Source of the DNA: Apiosordaria backusii
Taxonomy: Eukaryota > Ascomycota > Sordariomycetes > Sordariales > Lasiosphaeriaceae
Direction: 5' to 3'
Length of the DNA stretch: 64,000 nucleotides
NCBI GenBank assembly: GCA_030549205.1
Contig: JAUKTV010000021.1
Span: 124,001 to 188,000 of the forward strand
The notes under the pieces were generated by a model. That model was not told the DNA's origin. It searched no databases and saw nothing but the letters and a program-made list of their open reading frames with translations. The first letter of the stretch is position 1, and the number at the start of each line of letters is the position of its first letter. The position numbers and the translations under genes are program-made. Below, piece after piece: positions 33,457-46,000 of this stretch.

Positions 33457-33915
33457 TACCTGTTCCTGACAGGGTGTAAGCCGGGGGTGGCTGGCTTTCA
33501 AGAACGAAGAAAGAGGCTAGCATACTGCCGCGGGTCGGCTCATACAAACATCTTTATAATTGCTTACCAAATTGAAATACCAGTTTAATGACTCGTATAC
33601 CCAGGCATCGAGCTGGGTTTGAGCCGGCCCGCAATGTAAATGTGGTGAAAAGAAATAAGTAAAATTAACACAACAGGTAAAAATACAGTATAATGCAAAG
33701 ACAGTTCAGTATCGTCTTGAACTCGCACGTGGCCGCCCCAAAAACATGCGACAGTGACACAAGATGACACATTCTTCTTCTCAAGCTTGGAATATTGGAC
33801 CAACATTTTGAGTAATCATCATCATCCGTGGGTAGCTTCCTAGCTATCCCTTAAGGTTATCCTGCCATTATTCACGCCTAAACGCCCACTCTCCTGTTTT
33901 CTGCACCTAATTTAC
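33457..33915. other. Convergent 3' region of TDP1 and SEC62
   Basis: 459 bases between two stop codons, AT-rich in the middle. Nothing else recognised. Confidence 0.4.
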
Positions 33916-35249
33916 CTACTCCTCGTCATCCCCCAGCTCTTCAACCCTCGGCGCCAAGTAGTTACGCTGCTTGGGAGTGGGACCAGAAGCGACCTGAGTA
34001 GCCGTAGAGTTCACGGAAGCAGTAGCAGGGGCAGCTTGGCCAGTAGCAGCCGAGAAAGTGGCTCCTGCAGTCGCCGAAGCTTTCGCGTTGTTGCTCTTCT
34101 TCTTCTTCTTCTTGGGGTTGGGCTGTGATAACACGATTAGCTTCTACTATCCAGAGAGCGCAGGAAAGGAATGGAACATACATCATGCCAGGCCCAAACA
34201 GGCTTGAAACTATCCACGACTGAGACATCCTCCCACAAGTTGGGGAACAGCCAGAAACCGGGTTTCAGAACGAAGTAGGTGATGCAGAAGAGGATAACAC
34301 GGAAGATAGCCATGGCGAAGAACAAACCCAGGAAAACCAGGAAAGCCCAGCTCAGGTAGTACACGCCCTGGCGCAGCTTGACTGGCCAGAGAGGGTAGCA
34401 GACAACAGTGAAGATGACGAGCAGAGCAAGGGCAGCGTAAACCTTGCGCATTACCTGGCTGCCTTCCCAGAGCCAAACGTAGTACATATTGTCGCCTGCT
34501 TCCTGTTGAGGCTCGATACGGACTGTCCAGAGACCCTTGACACGCTTGCCCTTTTTGACTGGGCCGTGGTTGTGGCCCTCATGCTCGTCAACCTGGACGA
34601 CTCGGAGAGCGAGCATAGACAGGGGGAGGAGCTTGAAGGCATTTTCGAGAGAGGCACGATCGGTGATTTCGGGAAGGGCGGGGTTCTTGATACGGAGTTT
34701 CTTGTAGGCGTCGGATTGGAGAGCGCGGAGGGCACGTTTAACCTGGCCAGTTTAGTTAGCGATCTTGATAAGAACCTGGAATTATGGTGAGGGGTAGCCG
34801 TACTCTGAACATGTCCTTGCGCTCGCCATTGAGAATTACGGTGCGTGGCTTGAGTTCTTGGCTGCGAAGGAACTTGGCCAGGACGAGGGCGAGCGGATTC
34901 GGAGGGCCGGGAACAATTGGTTGCCCCCGGGCTGGAGGGCCATGTTGATGCTGGTGGGGGTGCTGGTGCTGATGTTGCTGCTGGGGACCACCGCCGCCTT
35001 GTTGCTGCTGCTGCTGTGCTTGTTGCTGCATTCTCATCATGTGCTCATACTGTTGTCTCTTGATATGTTCTGTTTCGAGTCAGATCTCTAGTTCGAGTCG
35101 CAAGCTTGGCTGGCCTTCGGAATCTCACCAATGAACTCTGGAACTGTCATGCCAGCAGCTTGAGCATCAGCAGCAAGCCGCCTTTGCATTTCTTGGATCT
35201 GCTCCGGGGTGGGCATGGGCATTTGCCCATTTGGAGGAGGAGCCTGCAT
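33916..35249 (-). CDS. SEC62: ER protein translocation protein SEC62
   Basis: Subunit of the SEC61/SEC62/SEC63 channel that imports proteins post-translationally into the ER. Four exons (35249-35129, 35069-34804, 34742-34182, 34122-33916) give 384 residues. The N-terminal cytosolic domain contains a Gln/His-rich insert (QQQAQQQQQQ, then HQHQHPHQHQH), then LALVLAKFLRSQELKPR and ILNGERKDMFRVKRALRAL, which are SEC62 hallmarks. Two membrane helices (VYAALALLVIFTVVCYPLWP and YYLSWAFLVFLGLFFAMAIF) are followed by the conserved PGFWLFPNLWEDVSVVDSFKP. The C-terminal tail has a Lys6 run and ends in acidic residues. Introns are 59, 61 and 59 nt with normal signals. Confidence 0.95.
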
Positions 35250-37378
35250 GGTGGGCTGTAACTATCGATATCGGTCTCGTTGCAATCCTTTGGAGGTGCG
35301 AGAGGGGTGGGAAGAGGTTGCGAACTCGCGTCTGCGTCCAATTGTTCTGCGGTTTGGTATAATCGTAGGCAATGGACTGATTGCCAAAGTTATGGCCACG
35401 ATTATTTGTCCTCAACGATGCCGTGCAGATATGTCCAGAGAATCGGTGGGATGTTGGGTCTGGCAATGACGCTTTTTTGCGTTTCGCAATAAAGGTCAAG
35501 TTCCGTACACGTATCTCTCAATGACCCCTGCTTCCCCAAACTTTCAAACTGGCCTGTGCCGGCACATGCCCCACATGGAGGATCTTGGCGATGAAAGAGC
35601 TTGGGCCACATTTCTATATGGCAATGGTCGGCTGTCAGCCGCCCAGTCAAGCTACAGGTACGCGCCAGAGCCACAGCGTGGCTGTGATGGACTGCTCAAC
35701 AAGGAGGTTCAGCCACTGTACCATCAAGAAACAAAACTGGACAAACGCAGGCACAGCTCTCACAGCAATGGAAATCAGGCACAAGAGATTATGAGGACTA
35801 TCGGCATCCTACCCCTTTTCAGTTTCATGATCAAAGCTCGCATGCCCGTTGGCACGTGTGGTGAGTCTCACTGGGTCATTTTCTCGATGCGCTAACGCCT
35901 TTTTCTGGAGCTTGTCTCATCGGTGCAGCGTCCCAAGCCACTGGATCTTAGCAGCCAGGGACGCCCTCTGGCGCCCTCGCTTCACCTCATCACTTCAATA
36001 TTGGAGATATTGTACAACTTCAGAGCGCTAAAGCTGTGTTGCAGCTGTCATTCTCTTCCTGCGGTGTTCTTTTCATGCAGCTCGCCTACATATTGTTATA
36101 ACGACTACCACGCTGTCTGTCACGGACGGCTCTGATCCTTACACTCGCGCTATTTCCCCATGTTTGCCTCGTTTGGCTTCTGTTCCACACAAGCACCGAG
36201 AACGCACGGCAGACGCGACGGAAAACGAATAATAGACCACGCTCCATCTCGGAGGCAAAGGATCCCTGATGTTTTTTTTCTTTCCCCGGCTGATCGCTTC
36301 TCCATGATAGCTAGGTGCATGTGTCTGAGGGGGGGAAAAACCGCCATTGCCGTTTGGTGTTACGGTGCCTTGCAGCGTAGGGCGTTTCGAGCTGGTTATT
36401 GATCATGATGCAGAGGTAGTTTACGATGATCGAGATTGCGTTCCATACCAAATAGCAACGAACAATTATTAGCATTTCGGACATGACGGGAGGCCTGGGA
36501 TCGAGGTCACTCCCGGGCCAACGATGATCGACTCTCACCCGTGCCGTGAGGTTCGGTTTCAAGAAGCCAGATCCAAAAGAAAAATAGCAGCGTTGCCCTC
36601 TGAAGATGGCCTCCTTCCATGACGGACTCGGATAGGTTGCATTTACCCGTGTCGATTGCAAACTGCAAGGCGGCCCACGAGACCAGGCCAAGCACTCTTT
36701 TCAAGCCCCTTTTCCCGCGAGGCCCCGTGAGAACCGTGATAGAATGTGGCAATGCGGTTGCTACCTTGGTCACCTTCTGCTCACATCCAAGAAAAGACTG
36801 AGACATTGACGCGCAGTGCGGCACTCACAACGGCACACGACTGGACGACATATCACCCACCATGTGTATTGGTGTGTAGCGCCGCCATCCGATACATGAC
36901 CGACCCCCGGTTTTGTAAGCGCCAGTTGGTTCCTCGGCCTGGGCCATCCCAGCCTATCAGATGCCGCCTCCTGCAACCTCACCTCTGGCCGCTACGCACC
37001 ACTAGGTCAACGCACGCTCAGCCGAACTGAGAAAGCCGGACCTGCCAGATGAAGTCTCTTTGCCTACCTACTGTGCACTGCATGTACTCATCAGACAGAC
37101 TGTGGGAGTCGAAGCAATATGTAAAGATGGCCAACCCCGTTTGCGCCGTTAGTGTACAACCGGCTTCCCTTCTTCCTTTCTCTTCCTTACCTTGGGTTCC
37201 ATCATGGGCTTTTCTCATCCTTCATCTTTCCTTTGTTTTTCTGGGTCACGGTAGTTGACGTGTTACGCTGGTCGCTGGACGTCATTCGTTTCTTCTTTGT
37301 GAGACAGACATGGAATGAGAAGTTCTCATTGTCTATAATACCCTTTTTTCTACAGCCTTCAGTACGACAGTCGACATC
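35250..37378. promoter_or_regulatory. Divergent intergenic region between SEC62 and the 549-aa unknown gene
   Basis: 2.1 kb with no supported gene. Short frames on both strands have no protein-like features. The last 250 bases (37150-37378) are strongly C/T-rich with a CTTTTTTCTACAG acceptor-like end at 37346-37355, suggesting a 5' UTR, possibly with an intron. Confidence 0.4.
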
Positions 37379-39079
37379 ATGGTTGCCTCATGGTTCAGCT
37401 CTGTTACATTCTGCTGCGGCGCTGGGGACAAAGAGGAGGATCGTCCGAGTGAGTCGACTCAAGGCTTGGGAATCGTCACGGGCAGGATGCTAAACTCAGC
37501 AGGCACCGCGGAGAGGAAGATAGTCGTGCTGCGGGATCAACCTGTTCTTATTCAACCACCAATGGCAGAGCCACAATGGCCTGGTGAAAAGCCATACGAG
37601 AGGACACTGGAGAGGGAAAGGGAACATAGCCGCGGGCGCAGGTACAGCCGGGATAATACATCTCTGAGAAACTGGTTTTCGAAACCCCAATCATCGTCAT
37701 CTTCCTCATCAACCCGCCGGCTCCAAATCTCAGGGCCAACAAACTTTCGGCATCTAACTTCCGAGTCTTTCCAATATCCGGCCCCGGCACCACCGCCAGC
37801 TCCTCGTCAGCGGGTTCGTTCTTTCCGACCACTTGAGCTCAGTATCTACGCGCCAAAGAACCGACTTACACCTATCTTACCACACCTCGAGGTTGGAGAA
37901 GATTTCATTACACCACCACCACGTGCCCATACGGCCAACAGCTCACGATGGGATGCCAGCAGCACAACGACAGTTTGTGGCCCAGAGCGGAGTTACTCAG
38001 TCATGTCTTTCCACATCCCGCGGAAGCATGTTCGCCAAAGCTCTGCCGGTTCTGACGTATCCACTGTCCTGACAGCACCGAGAATCCCGCCCAAATCCAG
38101 GGCCCGCGCATCAACGGCGCCCAATACCGAGAGGATTGTTGCGCGTATTGCCAGTGCCCTGGTGGAGAAGGAGCGCTTGCAAGCAGAGATCAACTCGGTT
38201 GTTGAGAGGCAAAGTATTTACTTCAATAGCAGGCCATCAACGGCTATCGACCCGAAAGATTTGTACCCGTTGCCCTCCATCCCAGCGATGCCTGCCGCAG
38301 CCCCATCGTTTGCCGAGAGACTGAGCACCGATGGCCGGCCCAGCACGGCACCTGCACACACAAGTAACAACCTTCCAACGCAAAGAAAGACAATGGAGCT
38401 GGCCCAAGCGGCTTTCAACTCTCACCCACCACATACTCCTTACAGCCCGTCTCGTTACGACGACGAGGAGGTATCCGACAACAACAACAACCAAAAAGAC
38501 TACAGCTACCTCGAGCGACCCCTTGCGCCACCTCTCCCTCTTATCCTCCGCCCCCCTCTTCGGAAGAAGAAGTCATTCTCCCGCGTCTCGAGCTGGCTGT
38601 TCAACCCCGACGAGCAACACAACTTCCAGAAACCCGCAACCAGAGAAGGGAGCATTGATGAGTCGACCTTGGTCACAACCAGCCCCCGCCCCATCAAAGA
38701 GACAGACGGTTTCTACCAATGCGTCGCTCCCCCCGAGGGCCTTCCCCGGACAAGCATGGAAACATCTAGCTCGGTGTACACCTACGAGACAACGTCCGAA
38801 GAAGAGGAAACCAAGACTGCCCCGACAACAACCTGGTCCCCAGGCTCGAGCCCGAGGGTAAAGCAGACACAAACACCCAAGCAGACCCCGCCTCTTAGCC
38901 AACGGGTCCGGTTCGCAGTGGAGGACATTGAGGAGAAGGAAGCGAAAACAAGGAAATTCACGCCTAGCCCGCCACCACCGAAGATGAAGTTGGAGAAAGG
39001 GATCGCCCCTGCTGTTGGGTTGGGTGTTCCCATGGGAATGGAGGGACATAGGCCCTTAAGTGTAGGTGTTGCATTCTAA
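37379..39079 (+). CDS. Disordered fungal protein of unknown function (549 aa)
   Basis: The frame is open from 37379 to 39079, but 37449-37499 has a complete intron signature (GTGAGT donor, GCTAAAC branch, CTCAG acceptor; 51 nt, 3n and stop-free), so the likely CDS is 37379-37448 plus 37500-39079. I recognise no domain. The N-terminus MVASWFSSVTFCCGAG has a Cys pair that could be lipid-modified, though no myristoylation Gly is present. The rest is rich in Ser, Pro, Arg and Thr. Semi-ordered patches are VRSFRPLELSIYAPKNRLTP (~125-150) and a helical stretch IASALVEKERLQAEINSVVERQ. The C-terminal third is Pro/Thr/Glu-rich with short basic patches. Confidence 0.7.
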   Translation: MVASWFSSVTFCCGAGDKEEDRPSESTQGLGIVTGRMLNSAGTAERKIVVLRDQPVLIQPPMAEPQWPGEKPYERTLEREREHSRGRRYSRDNTSLRNWFSKPQSSSSSSSTRRLQISGPTNFRHLTSESFQYPAPAPPPAPRQRVRSFRPLELSIYAPKNRLTPILPHLEVGEDFITPPPRAHTANSSRWDASSTTTVCGPERSYSVMSFHIPRKHVRQSSAGSDVSTVLTAPRIPPKSRARASTAPNTERIVARIASALVEKERLQAEINSVVERQSIYFNSRPSTAIDPKDLYPLPSIPAMPAAAPSFAERLSTDGRPSTAPAHTSNNLPTQRKTMELAQAAFNSHPPHTPYSPSRYDDEEVSDNNNNQKDYSYLERPLAPPLPLILRPPLRKKKSFSRVSSWLFNPDEQHNFQKPATREGSIDESTLVTTSPRPIKETDGFYQCVAPPEGLPRTSMETSSSVYTYETTSEEEETKTAPTTTWSPGSSPRVKQTQTPKQTPPLSQRVRFAVEDIEEKEAKTRKFTPSPPPPKMKLEKGIAPAVGLGVPMGMEGHRPLSVGVAF

Positions 39080-40771
39080 TCTGGTGAATGACATGCACCT
39101 CAAATTTCCTTCACACACATTTCGGTTCAATTCTACATTGCATTTGGACATTATAGAACAGGCATTTTTTCTGGGGGAAAGGCAGAGCCTGGAGATTTGG
39201 AATACGTGGATTTTTTTGGATTTTGAGACGAAGAAACGGGGTTTTAATGGAGGAGGAAAGAAGATTCTATTGTATTACTATCTTACACTCTATGATACCA
39301 TTCTTGTTTTCGTTTTGTGTAGCTTAGCTTAGGTAGCAGTTTTGATCACCCTTGGAAGGGTTTGAGCTGGAAATGGAAACTTTGGAGATAGTATGTAATT
39401 TCCCTAGACGCTGCTGTCACAATGACCTTGTGTGATACAAGAATAGACGCCTGTGTCAATATCAGACAGTTTTGGGTCGCGGTGAAGTAGCCCGGGTGCT
39501 GGCGCCGCCCCCTGTCGACATGTTTCTTGGCCGGGCGGGTAGGTCGGTTGTGTCACGTATTAATGGAAATGTATAATTGAGGCAGAGCTGGCTGTCAAAA
39601 ATGGGAAGAGAGTTCAAACGCAACACAATTGCAAGCTGCTCTGGAAATTGCTTGGGCTTTTTGGTGAGAGGCGTGGGGGCGCTGCAAAGGTGGTACTTGA
39701 CATAAGGCCATTTTCAAGCTCAAGGGAGAATGTTTCAGGGAATGTTGACTGAAGTGCGAGCTTGAGAATGGAAAAGTGAAGTGGAATTACTGGATGCAAG
39801 CTGTGGGCTTGCTGGTTGACACCCGACGGGTGGAGGAGCTGTCGTGGCTGTCTACATACATGGAGGATGCACTGTATGAAAGTTAGGTAGGTACCCATGA
39901 CTCAAGTTTGCTTCCTCACTTGAAAGCGGTGATATTTCTTCAAAAGGCTACGGAATCCTATGGGACATGAGTGGTGGCTATACAGTGGTGAGAAAATAGT
40001 GCCATGATCATATTGTTGATAAGTGGCTGTGAGTGTCCAGATCGGACCTTTGGCGGCCGCTGATCTCGATGGTCGGTGTTGACGGAATGTCAAGACCATG
40101 ACCTAACAGATTCTCATGAAGGAGGGGCTGACATTTCCATATCGTAAGGCGAACCTGTCAAAAAGGACTAGTGACTCGTCAACGTCTAACTGGGCGTAGG
40201 TGCGCACTTGCGTGGTGTGAGATCGGGAGGAACAAACGGGGCTATCAAGTGATGAGAAGCCCGAAGGATCACAGGTCCTATTGGTTCGGTGGATCAGCAC
40301 AAAGGGTCCAAAGGTCCCAGACACCTAGCCCAACGGTGGCCGGCCGACCAGTTATCATGGTCAACGGCGTTGGCAGGTTGGGACCTTTGAAGCCCAACGG
40401 GATGATGTTCTGGAAAACTTCGAGATGGAGGTTGACAGCGGGTGGCTTGTCCCAGTCACCAGGATCAAGCCAGCTGCGGTGCACGGGCCAGGTGACATGA
40501 AACGTCACGGATTTTAGAGCAAGAGCTTTGTCATTCTTTTGACGTCTTGGCGACCAACCATTGGAATTTGATGCCTGAACCACGTGGCAAGGGGCGGTCG
40601 TTTACCGTTCATCCAGCAGATATGGTTTACTACATTCCAGTTGTTTTAGTTCTCATCTCTACCTGAGAGGGACTCGTTCTGTATGGGGGTGTTTCGTGAT
40701 GGATCTGTCAAGTCACCAACCACTTGACCCCAACTATCGACATTTGAGTTTATGTTAGTGTGGCCGCGACC
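39080..40771. other. Intergenic between the 549-aa unknown and the phytase-like gene
   Basis: 1.7 kb without supported gene. The first 250 bases are AT-rich 3' UTR-like; the remainder is promoter-like with no recognised repeat. Confidence 0.4.
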
Positions 40772-42369
40772 ATGGATTGGATTTGGTCACTAGTTCAGGG
40801 CGGGAGACGGCTCGAGTATACCTCTCTTCCGGATGATGAGTTGCCTGCTGGACAGCGACGGATTCTGAGGGAAAAAGAGCACAAGCGCAAACTGCGACTC
40901 TTGCTAGTTGCCATGTTTGTGACTATTCTGGCGATTTTGGGTCTACTTTTCATGTAAGCGAGGATCCGCCTTTTCTTCAGCACTTACTAACAAACGGTAA
41001 CAGCCAAGCAACAGACGGTGCCAACGATCATTCGCGCCAGTCACGCAAGTGCGATACCCCCGAACGGGGGTTTCAATGTGATGCCTCCATCTCCCATTCA
41101 TGGGGCCAGTACTCGCCTTACTTTGCCGTCCCCTCTGAAATCGACCCGACTATCCCCAAGGGCTGCGACTTGACCTTTGCTCAGGTCCTCTCCCGACACG
41201 GTGCCAGGGACCCAACTTTCGGAAAGGCAGTCCAGTACATCTACCTTGTGAACAGAATTCAAGAGAACGCCACCGACTATGGTTCCGGCTTCGAGTTTCT
41301 CAAGTCCTACAAGTACAGCCTCGGCGCAGACCAACTCACCCTGTTCGGCGAGCGCCAGATGGTCAACTCGGGTCTCCAGTTCTACAACCTCTACCGGTCA
41401 CTAGCTAGCAAATCCATCCCCTTCGTCCGCGCTTCTGATCAAAACAGAGTGGTAGTTTCAGCAAAAAACTGGACGCAGGGCTTCCACACCGCCCTCAAGA
41501 ACGATGACTCCTCCAACCTCCCACACAAGCCGCTTCCCATTCTCCGGATCTCCGAGGCTGAGGGTCTCAACAACACCCTCTCCCATGGACTCTGCGATGC
41601 TTTCGAAAAAGGGGGCAAATACGCCCAAGTAGGTGACTCCGCTCAGAAAACCTACCTCTCTACCTTTGCGCCACCCATCACCGCCCGCTTCCATGCCAAC
41701 CTCCCCGGAGTCAACTTGACAGATGAAGATATCATCAGCCTGATGGACCTCTGCCCTTTCGACACCGTAGCCTCGCCCACTGGGGTACTCTCCCCATTTT
41801 GCGGGTTGTTCACGGAATCGGAGTGGAAATTCTATGACTACTTCGAGTCACTAGGGAAATACTACGGTTACGGTCCTGGGAACCCGCTTGGTCCTACGCA
41901 GGGTGTAGGCTGGGTTAATGAGCTTATTGCCAGGTTGACGAGGACGCCGGTCGAGGATCACACGACAACTAACTCGACATTGGTTGAGAACCCGGTGACG
42001 TTCCCGCTGGATAGGGGACTGTACGCAGATTTTAGTCATGACAATGACATGATGGGGATTCTGGGGGCGCTGGGGGTGTATAATGAGGTGGAACCACTGA
42101 GTAATACTACGAGGCATGAGCCGGAGGATGTAGGGGGGTTTAGTGCTGCTTGGACGGTGGCTTTTGGGGCGAGGGTGTATGTTGAGAAGATGGTTTGTAG
42201 AGGGAAGCAAGAGAAGGGGGAGGAGCTCGTCAGGATCTTGGTCAATGGGAGGGTGGTGAAGCCGTACAATTGTGAGGCTGATGAGTTGGGGAGGTGTAAG
42301 TTGGATAAATTTGTGGAGGGATTGGAGTTCGCAAGGAAGGGTGGGAAATGGGGAGAGTGTTGGGACTAG
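40772..42369 (+). CDS. Histidine acid phosphatase, phytase-like, membrane-anchored
   Basis: Exons 40772-40953 and 41004-42369, joined over a 50-nt intron with TACTAAC branch; 515 residues. Releases phosphate from phosphomonoesters such as phytate through a phosphohistidine intermediate. The active-site motif is LSRHGARDPT (residue ~125) and the proton donor motif is FSHDNDMMGIL (~405). C-D-T-P-E-R-G-F-Q-C near 83 and HSWGQYSPYF match fungal phytases, and several Cys and N-glycosylation sequons (e.g. NATD, NNTL, NLTD) are present. Unlike secreted phytases, the N-terminus has ~42 charged residues and then one helix (LRLLLVAMFVTILAILGLLF), a type II signal anchor that would keep the enzyme at a membrane with the catalytic part outside or in the lumen. 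Confidence 0.9.
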
Positions 42370-43414
42370 GAAGGGAGAAAATGATGGATGATTTTCTTTG
42401 TACATGTGATAGATACCCCTGCATGTGAAGGTTTGGTTGTAGTTTGTGTAGCTGGCGGTATAATGTATGAGTGTAATGGTGTGCGAGAGATCAAAAACAG
42501 ACCAATGGGGGCCATGGGTAAGGGCAGGGAAGTGCGGCTGAGAGAAAGCTGTGAGATCTTTTGTCCAGTCCAGGAGCTGTTCCGGATCATAAGTTCGGGA
42601 TTGGACGACGCTTTGAGGCCTCTTGAATCTAAGTATTGTTAATTTGGCGGCTTGTTCAGACATTCAAATTCAGCATGTGAAGCTGTCATTGACATAGAAT
42701 GCCCAAAGCCATATTAATTCTGATGATGTTCAAGGGTCGACTCGTATCCACCCAGATCGCATCTCTTGGCGAGGCTTGGTTTTTCGTCGTTCTCCGCCAC
42801 AGTGCGGTCTGGAAACTCTTGGCAGATAGCGGGGCAGCTGGGAGGCTCGCTGAGCAACGGAGGGGAAAGGTGGAGCTGATTGCGTCGCTGCTTTCGGCCG
42901 CGGTGGTGCTTTCGGGAACAAAACGAGAGACTTCTGCAGTGACTTTCCGCGGAGCGACGGGACGAGCAGGGAAGGGAAGGGGAGAAAAGAATTGTTACAC
43001 AGGGCAACCGTTGAAGTGTGGGTTGTTGCGCTGCGTTTTTTTACTTGATCCTCCAGGTCTTGGACAATCTTTATAGGGATCAACGACGAACCTTATCTCC
43101 ATCAGCAACCATCTCTTCCTGTTTTGTCCTGCCTGTCCGCTGCCACGCAACGACGCGCAACGCAAGCGCACGCACTTACACCACTTGTACTCCCGCTCGG
43201 CTTTATTGACCTCGTTTCTGCCAAACCGGCCGACTGGATCCGGGCGAAAGCGCAACGTCGCTTTGGAAACTGGAAACTCTAGAATTGCCAATGTCAATGT
43301 TGCATCAATCGCCTGACCCTCACACCACGGCTTGACGACGACACACAACTCCACCGCAGACGCTGTCGCACTCCATCAATTGATTTCGGTTTTACCGAAC
43401 CACAGATACACAAA
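42370..43414. other. Intergenic, presumed 3' UTR and promoter
   Basis: About 1 kb with nothing recognised beyond short chance frames. The stretch from 43090 to 43414 is C/A-rich, as in fungal 5' UTRs. Confidence 0.4.
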
Positions 43415-44166
43415 ATGCACCCAGCAGGCGTCGCCGTACTGGTTATTATCCTGCTGCTAATAGCAGCCGGAGTCGGGTGGATAGTATTCACGCGCATCAG
43501 GGCGCAACGGTTGGGGGTATGTTACTGTCGTTTTCTTGCTCCAGCTCGTAGCCATCCATTGACAACTTGCGCCCGCAGCTCCCACCACCCCCTTTGAGCT
43601 CCTACATCCCCTTTCTCGGGCCCTCGTCCTCATCGTACGGCCCGACCCCCGCACCGGGCGGCATCAAAGGCTGGATCAACGACAAAGTGCGCCAATTCAA
43701 GCAATCCCGCAACACCCGCACCGCCGCCGGTGCATACGAAGGTTCTTCCTCATACAACGCCGGATACTCGGGTGGAGGCGGACAAGGTTTCAGATCACTT
43801 GACGACTCTGCCTGGGACGCCCGCGTTGGCCATGACTACAACCCCTACGAAGAAGAGCGGGAACTTGGGCTGAGGCCACCCCCGCCGGGAGCCGCTACGG
43901 GCGGGGAGGGATATCAGATGAATGTTCCCCGAGATCCTGATGAGGAAGAGGAAACGAGAGGAAGGTCGCCGCAGCCGAAGCAGCAATTGAAGCCGAATCC
44001 GTTTGGGGACGATGCTGAGCCGAGTAACATCTCGCTTAGGGGTGTGAGCCCGAGGCCAATGACAGTTGATACGAGCTTTGCTGCTAGAAAACAGCAGCAG
44101 CAGGGAGGGCAACAAGAGGACAATAGTCCTACGGAAAGGAGGTCAATTTTCAGGGAGGATGTGTAG
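43415..44166 (+). CDS. Small conserved fungal single-pass membrane protein (229 aa)
   Basis: Exons 43415-43516 and 43579-44166. The N-terminus MHPAGVAVLVIILLLIAAGVGWIVFTRIRAQRLG is one membrane helix (residues ~5-26) ending in basic residues. The second exon opens LPPPPLSSYIPFLG, then GGIKGWINDKVRQFKQSRNTRTAAGAYEG (a short amphipathic helix), a Gly/Tyr-rich stretch and an acidic, Pro/Gln-rich tail. I recall similar proteins in other filamentous ascomycetes, sometimes labelled acid phosphatase-like without catalytic motifs; none are visible here either. The intron is 62 nt (GTATGT...CCGCAG). Function unknown. Confidence 0.8.
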
Positions 44167-45003
44167 GTCTGAGAGAGGGGAGATGAAAGGGGCTAAAGTG
44201 TGGAGGACTCAAGTGAACGGAAATCTCTTCTGTATCTTTTATTTCTGGAACGAGGTACAGCTCGGGGCAAGTAAACATGGAAAGGTGGATGGGTTGGCAC
44301 ATCAAAGCATGGGGAGTTGGACGGCCGGCTGGCTTGATTTTCTTTTCTTGTTTCTTTCTCGTTTGGTTGTTTGTATTATTTTCTTGTACTTATGGTTAAT
44401 CAATGTGTCTATGACTGAGATAATGTCTCGGATGGGGTATCCACGTGTGTGGGGGTATTGGATACAGGCGCCTGGCTGGAAGCAGGGCGTGAAAGCTTAA
44501 CGTTGGGTCCATCTTTCTTTGGCTTTGGTATTTTAAAGGCCTGGCTGTGAAAATAGCTCCCACATTTATGAACATGCATCATTCAGCGGGAAACGCTACC
44601 CCCCCACACTTCCGCCACCACTTGCCTTGCATCGCCCGACTGTACAGCCCCATCATGAGAGCGACTTGATGTCTTTGTCTTTGAATAAATGAATCAGAGA
44701 TATGACTAGATTTTTTGGGTCACTGTCCGATGTTCGATGTTCGATGTTCTTATGCACCAATTGACTAGTGACCAGTCTGTCTTTTTGTCGACCTTGAGAG
44801 CAATCGAGTGGAGCCCCCGACATTGAAGTTGGGGAAAGGAGCCCCACCCCGCAGCCTCACCTCACATCACTGCTCCAGGGGTCATTGTGAACCCCAGGAT
44901 ATAAGAAGGGGGAGTCACTCACATTTTACCTATATAGTCCATTCTCACTGGGGTTTAGTAACTCACCAGCCAGTTTTGTCAGCTTCAGTGCCAATAAATC
45001 AAA
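44167..45003. other. Intergenic, presumed 3' UTR and promoter of the IMPase gene
   Basis: 837 bases with no gene. A small direct repeat GATGTTCGATGTTC lies at about 44729-44750. Confidence 0.4.
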
Positions 45004-46000
45004 ATGGCAGACAAGATCGACCTCGTCGCTATTCAAGGGACTCTCGTTGCCATCGCCCGGCACGCAGGCGAGATGATGCGCAATGCTACTGGCAAAGAGC
45101 TCGAGACTGATGAGAAGATGAATGGTACCTACTTGACCGTTACCTCCCACTTTTTTTTCTTTTTTTTTTGGTTCACCCATACTAACCATCGCACTAGCCG
45201 TGGATGTCGTCACAGAAACCGACAAGCGCATCGAAGACCTGGTCAACTCCCTCCTCTCCAAGGAGTACCCCACCTACTCCTTCGTCGGCGAGGAATCCTA
45301 CGAAAAGGGCGTCACCAAACTCACCGACGCGCCCACCTTCATCTGTGACCCCATCGACGGGACCCAAAACTTCATTCACGGCTTCCCTCTTGCTTGCATC
45401 TCCCTTGGGTTTACGCACAAGAAAAAGCCCAAAGTGGGCGTGGTGTATAACCCTTTCGCGGATGTGCTGTTTTCAGCAATCAAAGGGCAGGGAGCGTTCA
45501 TGGTAGATAACTTCTCCCTTGCTCCCGGCCAGGGACAAGGGAAGGTAAAGTCACTCCCGCTGAGCCCCGGGAGGAAGCTGGGGAGCTTGGAGACGGCGCT
45601 GGTGGGGATCGAGTTTGGGAGTCAGAGGGAGGGGCACAATTTTGACTTGAAGCTGGAGGTGTACAAGAAGCTGACGGCTTCGAAGGGGACGGGGGGCGCG
45701 ATGGCGGGCGCGGTGAGGAGCATGGGGAGCGCGGCGCTGAATATCTGCTACACGGCTGCGGGGGTGATGGACATTTACTGGGAGGGCGGGTGCTATGCTT
45801 GGGATGTGGCGGCTGGGTGGTGCATCCTGGAGGAGTCCGGGGGTAGGATGGTCGGGGGGAATCCGGGGAAGTGGGACCCCGCGGTGGATGATAGGAAGTA
45901 CCTTGCTGTCAGGGAGGGTGGGAAGGAGGAGCAGAAGAGGATTGTGGAGGAGTTTTGGGGGTTGATGGGGGGAAGGAGCTGGATTATGAGCATTGATTGA
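45004..46000 (+). CDS. Inositol monophosphatase family protein
   Basis: Exons 45004-45124 and 45198-46000, 307 residues. Mg-dependent, lithium-sensitive phosphatase family that hydrolyses myo-inositol phosphates in the cytosol. Metal-site blocks are all present: VDVVTETDKRIE, FVGEES (~70), DPIDGTQNFIHGFP (~91, motif A) and YAWDVAAGWCILEESGG (~241, motif B). The 73-nt intron contains a T-rich stretch and CTAAC branch. Relatives in some fungi sit in quinate clusters (qutG/qa-x); no quinate gene is present here, so a general IMPase is the better call. Confidence 0.93.
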
